Positions 23,557 through 32,267 of a stretch of DNA of 34,604 nt are shown here, piece by piece (position 1 is the stretch's first letter; each line of letters begins with the position of its first letter). The position numbers and the translations under genes are program-made. This stretch comes from an uncultured Clostridia bacterium (GTDB taxonomy: Bacteria > Bacillota > Clostridia > Oscillospirales > Ruminococcaceae). Below the pieces are notes generated by a model, which ran no database searches, was not told where the DNA came from, and was given only the letters and a program-made list of their open reading frames with translations. Location: positions 1 through 34,604 of the forward strand of contig CALXBC010000028.1 in the NCBI GenBank assembly GCA_944386455.1, read 5' to 3'.

Positions 23557-24060
23557 TTATTGAATTGGTTTTTCCATGACATAATCATTCATAACAAAAC
23601 CGTTCCCAATATCGGCGTCCTGTTCATAAGCAATCAGAAATCCCATCTTGTCATAAGCCGCAAGTGAATTTTTATTGTCCCGGTTACAGGTCAGACGGAT
23701 TTTGGGATACCCCTCTTTTCTGCATAATTCAGTTAAAAAATCAATTCCTGCCCGGGCAAATTTTCTGCCGCGGAACGCTTTCTTTAAGTACAGCTTGCTT
23801 AAAAACAAGGCGTCTTTCTGCGGCTGGATCCCGATATATCCGATTTCCTTGTCTCCCAGCCGGAAAAAGTAATAGCGGTAGCCTTCCTCATGGACAGCAT
23901 GTGTGATTGCCTGTTCCGACTGAAATTTATTCACCATATAATCAGTCTGTTCCATCCCAATGATCGGCGGAAAATGTTCGTGCCAGATTTCATCCGCGAT
24001 TTGAGCGAGCAGTGGGATTTCTTCTCCTTTGACCGGTACGATTTCCAAAGACTCCATCAT
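23557..24060 (-). CDS. GNAT-family N-acetyltransferase
   Basis: The 167-residue protein has the GNAT fold pattern: an N-terminal strand and helix with IADEIWHEHFPPIIG, the central strands YYFFRLGDKEIGYIGIQ, the LSKLYLKKAFRGRKFARAG segment in which RGRKFA is the acetyl-CoA pyrophosphate loop, and a C-terminal LTCNRDNKNSLAAYDKMGF typical of RimI-like members. The acceptor is unknown. The ATG at 24060 is chosen because AAAGGA lies upstream at a usable distance; in-frame ATGs at 24081 and 24072 have no site before them. It follows the ilvC terminator, so it has to be served by its own weak promoter or by read-through. Confidence 0.9.
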   Translation of the reverse strand: MMESLEIVPVKGEEIPLLAQIADEIWHEHFPPIIGMEQTDYMVNKFQSEQAITHAVHEEGYRYYFFRLGDKEIGYIGIQPQKDALFLSKLYLKKAFRGRKFARAGIDFLTELCRKEGYPKIRLTCNRDNKNSLAAYDKMGFLIAYEQDADIGNGFVMNDYVMEKPIQ

Positions 24061-24090
24061 GGTTTTTAGCATCCTTTCCATTAAAATGAA

Positions 24091-24123
24091 AGAAGCCGGC
24101 CTGCATCCTGCAAGCCGGCTTCT
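24091..24123 (-). terminator. Terminator of the ilv operon
   Basis: AGAAGCCGGC pairs with GCCGGCTTCT, with an inner TGCA/TGCA stem. On the minus strand the stem is followed by TTCATTTTAA. It lies 18 bases after the ilvC stop. Confidence 0.85.
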
Positions 24124-24140
24124 GCTATGTTCCCGATCCG

Positions 24141-25157
<1,017 letters not shown>

Positions 25158-25171
25158 CTAAAAGAATAAAT

Positions 25172-25669
25172 TTATTTTTTGACAGTGATAAAGTCGCTGC
25201 CTCTTTGGGTGGCTATGGTACCGGTGCGGATGACTTCCCGCAGCCCATATGGGCGAAGGAGTTCCAGCAATGTCTCCAGGCGCTCTGTTGTGTCGGAGGC
25301 TTCAATGGTCATGGTGGTACGGGAGATGTCACAGATTTTAGAATCTGTGATCCGCACAATATTCATAATTTCGCCCCGTTCGGCTGCACCTGCTGCAACC
25401 TTGACCAGCAGCAGTTCCCGGCTGATGGTTTCCGCCGGGGCAAGAGTCTTGACCTTGATAACGTCAATCAGCTTGTTCAGCTGTTTTTCGACCTGTTCCA
25501 CAGTGTATTCGTTTCCATCCACAATGATGGTAATTCTGGAAACCGTCGGATCATCGGTTACGCCGACTGCCAGGCTGTCAATGTTGAAGCTGCGGCGTGA
25601 AAACAGACCGGACACTCTGGACAATACGCCGGGGTGATTTTCCACCAAAATAGAGATTGTATATTTCAT
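25172..25669 (-). CDS. ilvN: Acetolactate synthase regulatory (small) subunit
   Basis: The 165-residue protein begins with an ACT domain (YTISILVENHPGVLSRVSGLFSRR, NIDSLAVG) that in the family binds valine for feedback inhibition, followed by the C-terminal ALS_ss_C domain (RELLLVKVAAG, LRPYGLREVIRTG). It pairs with the IlvB subunit encoded 18 bases upstream. GGGAGGGT lies before its ATG. Its presence marks the synthase as the biosynthetic, not the fermentative, type. Confidence 0.97.
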   Translation of the reverse strand: MKYTISILVENHPGVLSRVSGLFSRRSFNIDSLAVGVTDDPTVSRITIIVDGNEYTVEQVEKQLNKLIDVIKVKTLAPAETISRELLLVKVAAGAAERGEIMNIVRITDSKICDISRTTMTIEASDTTERLETLLELLRPYGLREVIRTGTIATQRGSDFITVKK

Positions 25670-25687
25670 AAGCGTACCCTCCCAGTC

Positions 25688-27304
25688 TTACAGTGTAGCT
25701 TCATCCGGATCGACAATACACTCAAGCAGATAAGGCCCGTCCGCAGCAAGCATTTCGTCTATCGCAGAGCCCGCATCCTTAAGGGAAGTAATGCTTTTGG
25801 CTGGAATGCCATATGCAGCCGCCAATTTGGGAATATCAGGAACGTTTTCCAGATCGACTGCGATCTGGCGGTCATGATATCCCTTGGTCTGCAGCTCGCG
25901 TACCATGCCAAGCCGTTGGTTTTTCATCACGATGATTTTCACAGGAATATCATGCTGACGGATAGTAGCAAGCTCCATCATCTGCATCTGGAAGGAGCCG
26001 TCACCACAGACAGCAATGACCTGCCGCCCGGGATCGGCCAGCTTCGCGCCCATAGCGGCGGGGACAGAATATCCCATGGTGCCCATCCCTCCGGAAGTCA
26101 GAAAACGTCCATGCGGCACCATGAACTGGTTGGCAGTCCAAATTTGGTTCTGTCCGACATCTGCTACCACGACTGCGTTGTCGTTGAGCTTCTGAGACAG
26201 GAGCGTGATGAACGCCTTGGGATTGACCGTGCGGGGGCGTTCCTCCATATCCGGTACAATACTTGTTTTCAGTGCGTTCAGCTCCGCATTCCATGCGCTG
26301 TGGTCACAGGGTGCGACCTTATCTATGATTTGCTTCAGAATAATACTGGCATCCCCCACAAGCGGGATTGCCGCTTCCATATTTTTGCCGATTTCAGCCG
26401 GGTCAATATCAATATGGATGATTTTCGTTCGCTTTTCCAGGATGCCAGGTGTGGAGACCGCACGATCCCCGACACGGGCGCCGATCAGAATCAGCAGATC
26501 CGCAGTCAGCAATGCAGTATTGGCGGCCTTTTTTCCATGGCTGCCGATCATCCCGAAGTACAAGGGATGATCGACCGGTACGGCACTGATCCCCATCATG
26601 GTCGTGACGATCGGGATGCTGCATTTTTGTGCCAGCTCCAGCAATTCACCGCCTGCATCGGCGGCAAAGACTCCGCCCCCTGCACAAATCAGTGGTTTTT
26701 CAGCCTCTGAAATGGCGGCAATGACCCGTTTGATTTGAACGGGATGCCCCTTGGTGCTGGGATTGTAGCTCCGGATGGAGATGGATTTCGGATAATCAAA
26801 CGCGATCGGAACCTTCTGAACATCCATCGGCACGTCAATCAGGACAGGACCGGGACGTCCGCTGCCCGCAATATAAAAGGCTTCCTTGAAAATACGGGGG
26901 ATATCCTCTGCGTTTTTTACCAGATAGCTATGCTTGACAAAGGACTCGACCGCCCCCGTGATATCAGCTTCCTGAAAAACGTCTCGCCCCAGCAGATCGC
27001 TGTTGACCTGGCCGGTGATGGCAACGACAGGAATCGAGTCCATATAAGCGGTTGCAATGGCAGTGATCAGATTGGTCGCACCGGGGCCGGAGGTTGCAAT
27101 GCAGACAGCAGGCTTTCCCGTGATCCTGGCATAGCCATTCGCGGCATGGCCGCCGTTTTGCTCCTGACGCACCAGAACATGACGGATTCCGGAATCAGCC
27201 AGTGCATCGTAAAACGGGCAGATCGCCGCACCAGGATATCCAAAGACGGTTTTGATCCCCTCTTTTTCCAAACATTTCACCATTGCTTCTGCAGCGGATA
27301 TCAT
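25688..27304 (-). CDS. ilvB: Acetolactate synthase catalytic (large) subunit
   Basis: This ThDP enzyme condenses pyruvate with pyruvate or 2-oxobutyrate. Seen in order are the N-terminal domain with GYPGAAICPFYDAL and the catalytic Glu in VLVRQEQNGGHAANGYAR, the central FAD/dehydrogenase-like domain, and the C-terminal ThDP motif GDGSFQMQMMELATIR with IVMKNQRLGMVRE. At 538 residues it stops at LECIVDPDEATL, lacking roughly the last 12-20 residues of the usual tail. The stop is followed at once by the ilvN ribosome binding site, so the ending appears genuine. GGAGAGGG precedes the ATG. It is the first gene of ilvBNC. Confidence 0.96.
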   Translation of the reverse strand: MISAAEAMVKCLEKEGIKTVFGYPGAAICPFYDALADSGIRHVLVRQEQNGGHAANGYARITGKPAVCIATSGPGATNLITAIATAYMDSIPVVAITGQVNSDLLGRDVFQEADITGAVESFVKHSYLVKNAEDIPRIFKEAFYIAGSGRPGPVLIDVPMDVQKVPIAFDYPKSISIRSYNPSTKGHPVQIKRVIAAISEAEKPLICAGGGVFAADAGGELLELAQKCSIPIVTTMMGISAVPVDHPLYFGMIGSHGKKAANTALLTADLLILIGARVGDRAVSTPGILEKRTKIIHIDIDPAEIGKNMEAAIPLVGDASIILKQIIDKVAPCDHSAWNAELNALKTSIVPDMEERPRTVNPKAFITLLSQKLNDNAVVVADVGQNQIWTANQFMVPHGRFLTSGGMGTMGYSVPAAMGAKLADPGRQVIAVCGDGSFQMQMMELATIRQHDIPVKIIVMKNQRLGMVRELQTKGYHDRQIAVDLENVPDIPKLAAAYGIPAKSITSLKDAGSAIDEMLAADGPYLLECIVDPDEATL

Positions 27305-27360
27305 CTGATCACCCTCTCCGTTATTCTGGTTAAGCGCTAAAACGATATAAATTATCTTTA

Positions 27361-27389
27361 ATTATACAGTTTTTGCTTTTTGAACGCAA
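27361..27389 (-). promoter_or_regulatory. Probable promoter of ilvBNC
   Basis: On the minus strand TATAAT (27366-27361) has TTGCGT (27389-27384) 17 bases upstream. The leader to ilvB is only about 50 bases, with no sign of a T-box, leader peptide or other attenuator. Confidence 0.6.
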
Positions 27390-27444
27390 GAGGAAAATGC
27401 AGGATTTTTTTAAAATCTTGTAAAATATTAGAATCACGCATAAA

Positions 27445-27479
27445 AAAGGCGCGGAAAGCGCCTGCATTTCCGTGCCTTT
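27445..27479 (-). terminator. Terminator after the ligase-GNAT fusion gene
   Basis: AAAGGCACGGAAA and TTTCCGCGCCTTT pair on the minus strand (13 bp with one mismatch). They enclose TGCAGGCGC and are followed by TTTATG. The stem starts 16 bases after the stop codon. Confidence 0.85.
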
Positions 27480-27494
27480 TGAAATTTTGGAATT

Positions 27495-29099
27495 CTAAGA
27501 AAGTGATTTTACCATTTCAATATGCGGACAGTGCTCTTCATAATGATACTTATCTGAAGCAGGATGATATCCCAGTTTTTCATAAAAGCCCTGCGCCTGG
27601 AGCTGTGCAGACAATCGTGCCTCGGTGCCGCCCAGCTGCTCGATTTTTTCTTCCAGCTTCTCAATAACAATCGTTCCGACATGCAGACGGCGGTATTCGC
27701 GGCAGACTGCCACCCGTCCGATAATGAACTGTCCGTCTCTCAGAAAAGTTCGCCCTGTTGCAATCGGCTTGTCGCCGTCATACAGCACAACATGCCATGC
27801 CAACGAATCGATTTCGTCAAATTCTTCTTCAAAGCCCTGTTCCACAACAAAAACCTGTTTTCTGACCGCTGCTGCGTCTTCAAAACCCGCCAATCCCCGC
27901 TGCATTCTGCTGGTGATTCTCAAAGCAGATTCCGCCTCCTGTTCGTTTGCGACCAGTGATAAGCCGCTTAATAAAAACAGCAGCAAAAGCCCGGTTTGAT
28001 GCCACAGCACTGTAACATCCGTGATGCCATGTACAAAAACGGAAACCGCAATTGCACCGGCAAAGATCCCGATTGGCTTATATTTGGACTGCAGCGCTGC
28101 TTTGAAATGAATGCCGTATTGCTTGATAAAAATCATGGCAAAAGATACGGTACCGACAATGCCGTAATTCAACAAGAGGTCCAATAAAATATTGTGCGCG
28201 TGAGGCTGATGGAGCAGATTGTAGGTTTCAAAGGCACTGTATGACCAGTAGCCAAGTGTCCCCATCCCCAACAGCGGATTCTGCAGAAAACCGTTGAACG
28301 CCTGCCCCCAGATATGCATTCGAACCGAACAGGTTTCTTCAATAAAAGACATACGAGGCAAAATATCCGGAATCAGCAGGACGGATGCAACAATTGCAAC
28401 TCCAAGCCCCATGACCGCTCCAAGCGCTTTGAAGCGGCGGTTGAACAGCAGAAATGCGGCTGCTGCGATTCCGATTGCAGCGCAGGCCGAAAAACTGTTG
28501 GAGAGATAAAGCGCTATATAGTTTATCCCTAAAACAGCGGCATAAAAAACTCTTCGTTTCGGCTGCTTGTTTGACAGGAACTTGTAAAGACAAATCAAAG
28601 ATATAAACTCAATGACGCCGCCGTAATAGTTTGGATTCATGAAAACAGAGGCACTGCGGTAAACATCTCCGGGATCGCCGGGATAAATCACAGAATATAT
28701 TTTTTGCGCATAGGCGAGCAGTGCACAGGGCACACTCATGACAACCGCAATATTCAGACAGTTTTCAAAGATATGCCGTTTCATCACACGGGAAATCCAA
28801 ATTCCGATTACCAGCAGAATGAGTACACCGATGCCGGCCGCAAGACCAAGCAGATGCTCCTGAAACAGCGGGGACAAAAACAGCGGGATGCAAAAAAGAG
28901 CCAGCCATTTGATGCTGTCCGCGCCGAAAACCTTGCTGCGGTAATTCTTTTTAACCAGGATATAGAAAAATGTAACCAGTAAAACCGCTGCTGTTGCAAC
29001 ATACGGCAAAAATATACTGAACATCAGAAAGTAGCACAATTTTTCCTGTGACGGGGAAGAACGGATAAAAGCGATTTTTCTCCGAACGGTATTTAACAT
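27495..29099 (-). CDS. O-antigen-ligase-like membrane protein fused to an ElaA-type GNAT domain
   Basis: The 534-residue product has two parts in one frame. Residues 1 to about 385 are polytopic, with about ten membrane segments. They carry a Wzy_C/O-antigen ligase pattern: a large loop with SVFMNPNYYGG, then MHIWGQAFNGFLQNPLLGMG, and LLHQPHAHNILLDLLLNYG, whose Arg/His-containing periplasm-side motifs fit the family. Residues from about 392 form a cytosolic GNAT domain of ElaA type (VRKQVFVVEQGF, IDSLAWHVVLYDG, GRVAVCREYRRLHVGT, QAQGFYEKLGY). The last membrane helix (LLLLFLLSGLSLV) ends just before it. The ATG at 29099 has AGAGGTGA 9 bases upstream. The gene stands alone, with its own terminator and a TATAAT at 29131-29126. 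A role in surface-polymer assembly coupled to acetylation is inference. Confidence 0.85.
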   Translation of the reverse strand: MLNTVRRKIAFIRSSPSQEKLCYFLMFSIFLPYVATAAVLLVTFFYILVKKNYRSKVFGADSIKWLALFCIPLFLSPLFQEHLLGLAAGIGVLILLVIGIWISRVMKRHIFENCLNIAVVMSVPCALLAYAQKIYSVIYPGDPGDVYRSASVFMNPNYYGGVIEFISLICLYKFLSNKQPKRRVFYAAVLGINYIALYLSNSFSACAAIGIAAAAFLLFNRRFKALGAVMGLGVAIVASVLLIPDILPRMSFIEETCSVRMHIWGQAFNGFLQNPLLGMGTLGYWSYSAFETYNLLHQPHAHNILLDLLLNYGIVGTVSFAMIFIKQYGIHFKAALQSKYKPIGIFAGAIAVSVFVHGITDVTVLWHQTGLLLLFLLSGLSLVANEQEAESALRITSRMQRGLAGFEDAAAVRKQVFVVEQGFEEEFDEIDSLAWHVVLYDGDKPIATGRTFLRDGQFIIGRVAVCREYRRLHVGTIVIEKLEEKIEQLGGTEARLSAQLQAQGFYEKLGYHPASDKYHYEEHCPHIEMVKSLS

Positions 29100-29125
29100 G
29101 GTTGGCGTCACCTCTTTTCGTTCCT

Positions 29126-29131
29126 ATTATA
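29126..29131 (-). promoter_or_regulatory. -10 element of the fusion gene
   Basis: A consensus TATAAT on the minus strand lies 27 bases before the chosen start, with no convincing -35. The 302-base divergent gap up to parE otherwise holds the parE promoter and AT-rich sequence in which I see no gene. Confidence 0.45.
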
Positions 29132-29315
29132 CACAGTTTGACCGTTAATTGGGTTACAAAACCATTACATTTTGGCATCAGTCTGCTTTCAATTTATGCG
29201 AAAAACAGAAAAACAGCTGATATTTTGTTGAAATTTCTCCTGTTTTTATAAAAAATAACTTTATTTCTTTCCATTGCTTTCCTACATCATAACCCGCAGC
29301 AGGACAGATGGTTGC

Positions 29316-29344
29316 TTGACAAAGCGTGGAAATCACGATAGAAT
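29316..29344 (+). promoter_or_regulatory. Promoter of the parE operon
   Basis: A consensus TTGACA (29316-29321), a 17-base spacer and TAGAAT (29339-29344) precede parE by 57 bases. The ribosome binding site is AGGAAAGG. Confidence 0.8.
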
Positions 29345-29401
29345 GATTATGTTTATAAGTTTTCAGACCGGTTATCTTTCAGGAAAGGAAAGATTATTTT
29401 T

Positions 29402-31387
29402 ATGCCCCCAAAAAGAACAAGCTACAATAACCAGAGCATTTCTGCACTCAAAGGAGCAGAGCGCGTCAGAAAACGTCCGTCTGTTATTTTCGGGTCAGAC
29501 GGGCTGGAAGGCTGCGAGCATTCTGTTTTTGAGATCCTCTCCAATTCGATCGATGAGGCAAGGGAAGGCTTCGGCAAAAAGATCATCCTGACGCGGTATC
29601 TGGACGGCTCTGTCGAGGTGCGGGACTATGGCCGCGGTATTCCGGTAGACTATAATGAAAAAGAACAGCGCTACAACTGGGAGCTTGTTTTTTGTGAGCT
29701 CTATGCAGGCGGAAAGTATCATAATAATGAAGGAGAAAATTATGAGTTTTCTCTTGGGCTGAACGGACTGGGCTCCTGTGCAACGCAGTATGCGTCGGAA
29801 TATATGGATGTGACCGTCTGGCGGGACGGTTACGAGTACGCTCTTCATTTTGAAAAGGGAGAGAATATCGGCGGACTGCAAAAAACGCCGACAAACAAAA
29901 AGGAAACCGGGAGCCTCCAGCGCTGGAAGCCCGATCTGGATGTTTTTACCGATATTGATATTCCGGTCGAATATTATGAAGACACACTGAAAAAACAGGC
30001 GGTAGTCAACAGCGGGATTCTGTTTGTGTTCCGCAACGAGACATCAAACGGCTTCGAAACAAAAGAATATCTGTATCCCAACGGCATTACAGATTACGTC
30101 AAGGAACTGCTGGGGGATGAGCCTGCTTTGACAGGTGTACAGTTCTGGCAGGCGGAGCGCCGCGGCCGAGACCGGGAGGACAAGCCGGAATACAAGGTAA
30201 AGCTGTCGGTGGCGCTTGCGTTTTCCAACCGTCTGAAGCTGACGGAGTATTATCATAATTCCAGCTTTCTGGAATACGGCGGAGCGCCGGACAAAGCAGT
30301 GCGGCAGGCATTCGTTTCTCAGATTGACGCGTATCTCAAGCAAACGGGAAAGTATTTAAAGAATGAAAGCAAAATCAGCTACGCTGATGTAGAAGACTGT
30401 CTGGTGCTGGTCTCCTCCTCTTTTTCGACCCAGACTTCCTATGAAAACCAGACAAAAAAGGCGATCAACAACAAGTTTATTTATGAAGCGATGACCGACT
30501 TTTTAAAGCATCATCTGGAAGTGTTCTTTTTGGAGAATCCAGACGACGCCAACCGGATTGCGGAACAGGTGATGATCAACAAGCGCAGCCGGGAAAACGC
30601 GGAAAAGACCCGTTTGAATCTCAAGAAAAAGCTGGCAGGTACTGTTGATTTTACCAACCGGATTCAGAAATTCGTGGACTGCCGTACCAAGGATGTCAGC
30701 AGACGGGAGATTTATATCGTTGAGGGTGATTCTGCGCTTGGTTCCTGCAAGCAGGGGAGAGATGCGGAGTTCCAGGCGATCATTCCGGTGCGGGGCAAAA
30801 TACTCAACTGCCTGAAAGCGGATTACGACAAGATCTTTAAAAACGATATCATCACCGATATCATCAAGGTGCTGGGCTGCGGCGTCGAGGTGAAGTCGAA
30901 GGCCAACAAGGAGCTTTCCTCCTTTGATTTAAACGGGCTGCGCTGGAACAAGGTCATTATCTGTACCGATGCTGATGTGGACGGCTTTCAGATCCGCACG
31001 CTGATTCTGGCGATGCTCTATCGTCTGACGCCGACATTGATTGAGGAAGGCTATGTTTATATCGCAGAGTCGCCGTTGTTTGAAATCACGACCAAGGATA
31101 AGACCTACTTTGCCTATAACGAGCAGGAAAAAGATCGGGTGCTTAACGAAATCGGAAATGCAAAATATACGCTGCAGCGCTCCAAGGGCCTGGGTGAAAA
31201 TGAGCCTGATATGATGTGGATGACCACAATGAATCCCGAAACACGCCGCCTGATCAAAGTTACGCCCGAAGAAGCAGAACGCACCGCGCAGATTTTTGAT
31301 ATCCTGCTGGGAGACAATCTGCAGGGCCGGAAGGATTACATTTCGGAATACGGGCATTTGTATCTGGATCTGGCAGATATTTCGTAA
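29402..31387 (+). CDS. parE: DNA topoisomerase IV subunit B (ParE-like, divergent)
   Basis: This is the ATPase subunit of a type IIA topoisomerase. The 661 residues show the GHKL ATPase motifs EILSNSIDEA, DYGRGIPVD and GLNGLGSC. These depart from the common DNGRGIPV and GLHGVG but keep the key Glu, Asn, Asp and Gly positions. The transducer QTK loop (NQTKKAINNK) and the TOPRIM motifs EGDSALGSCKQGRD, PVRGKILN and TDADVDG follow. The C-terminal segment is complete. The sequence is clearly a second GyrB paralogue of the kind found with a ParC partner in Clostridia, and parC lies downstream. The two are separated by a hydrolase gene that begins 15 bases after the parE stop. Confidence 0.93.
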   Translation: MPPKRTSYNNQSISALKGAERVRKRPSVIFGSDGLEGCEHSVFEILSNSIDEAREGFGKKIILTRYLDGSVEVRDYGRGIPVDYNEKEQRYNWELVFCELYAGGKYHNNEGENYEFSLGLNGLGSCATQYASEYMDVTVWRDGYEYALHFEKGENIGGLQKTPTNKKETGSLQRWKPDLDVFTDIDIPVEYYEDTLKKQAVVNSGILFVFRNETSNGFETKEYLYPNGITDYVKELLGDEPALTGVQFWQAERRGRDREDKPEYKVKLSVALAFSNRLKLTEYYHNSSFLEYGGAPDKAVRQAFVSQIDAYLKQTGKYLKNESKISYADVEDCLVLVSSSFSTQTSYENQTKKAINNKFIYEAMTDFLKHHLEVFFLENPDDANRIAEQVMINKRSRENAEKTRLNLKKKLAGTVDFTNRIQKFVDCRTKDVSRREIYIVEGDSALGSCKQGRDAEFQAIIPVRGKILNCLKADYDKIFKNDIITDIIKVLGCGVEVKSKANKELSSFDLNGLRWNKVIICTDADVDGFQIRTLILAMLYRLTPTLIEEGYVYIAESPLFEITTKDKTYFAYNEQEKDRVLNEIGNAKYTLQRSKGLGENEPDMMWMTTMNPETRRLIKVTPEEAERTAQIFDILLGDNLQGRKDYISEYGHLYLDLADIS

Positions 31388-31402
31388 GAGGAGGCATTTG
31401 CT

Positions 31403-32158
31403 GTGATTAAATTATTGTCGATCGGAAACAGCTTTTCTCAGGATACACAGGCGTATCTGCATGACATGGCGGCGGCTGGCGGTATCAGTATAAAAGCCGG
31501 AAATCTGTATATCGGCGGTTGCTCACTGAAACAGCACTGGGAGAATGCTTCGGGAGATCATGCAGCTTATTCCTATGAGGAAAACGGCACAGAGACGGGA
31601 AGAATTGTCTCCATTCGGCAGGCGCTGCAGCAGGATGACTGGGATATCGTCACCTTTCAGCAGGCGAGCCATGACAGCGGCTTGCTCGAAACCTATGAGC
31701 CCTATCTCTCTAAACTGACAGCTTATGTCAGAACCCTGCTGCCCACTGCGAAGCAGGTACTCCACCAGACCTGGGCGTATGAAACGGACAGCGGGCATCC
31801 GGCGTTTTCTCAAAATTACGAATCTGATCAAATGCTAATGTATGAGCGGCTATGCGGCTGCTATAAACAGGAAGCGGCCAGACACCATATGCCGTTGATC
31901 CCATGCGGAACCATCATTCAGCATCTGCGGGAGACAAAACTGTTTGATTATCAGAATGGCGGGCGTTCTCTCTGCCGCGACGGCTTTCATATGGATATCC
32001 CCTACGGAAGATATGCTGTGTCAGCCGTTTGGTTTGAAACGCTGCTGGGCGGAGATATCAGCCGTAACCCATATCTTCCTGCTGATGCCGATCCAGAGTT
32101 GATCGGCTTTTTAAAGACGGAAATTCACGATCTTCTGTTACAAAAAGAGTTGCTGTAA
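31403..32158 (+). CDS. DUF4886-like SGNH-type hydrolase
   Basis: The 251-residue protein begins LLSIGNSFSQDTQAYL, an SGNH-like first block (GNSFS) as in DUF4886 proteins. It also has NLYIGGCSLKQHW, FQQASHDSG and, near the end, LCRDGFHMD, which supplies the likely Asp/His pair. There is no signal peptide or membrane segment, so it should be cytosolic. Such folds act as esterases or acetylhydrolases; the substrate is unknown. It starts with GTG at 31403, 8 bases after AAGAGGAGG, and only 15 bases behind parE, so it must be on the same mRNA. A 109-base gap without a clear promoter separates it from parC. Confidence 0.85.
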   Translation: MIKLLSIGNSFSQDTQAYLHDMAAAGGISIKAGNLYIGGCSLKQHWENASGDHAAYSYEENGTETGRIVSIRQALQQDDWDIVTFQQASHDSGLLETYEPYLSKLTAYVRTLLPTAKQVLHQTWAYETDSGHPAFSQNYESDQMLMYERLCGCYKQEAARHHMPLIPCGTIIQHLRETKLFDYQNGGRSLCRDGFHMDIPYGRYAVSAVWFETLLGGDISRNPYLPADADPELIGFLKTEIHDLLLQKELL

Positions 32159-32267
32159 ACAGAGGAGCCTGCGGCTTGAAAATAATCCTGTTGAATAATT
32201 ACTCTCTCTATTAGCAGAAACTACTTTGTTGCACTGTGGCAACCGATGAATTGAGGAGTTTTATATC

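Noticed and set aside
27305-27360. T-box or leader-peptide attenuator before ilvB
   Set aside because: The leader is only about 50 bases, with no T-box motif, no run of Leu/Val/Ile codons and no alternative stems.
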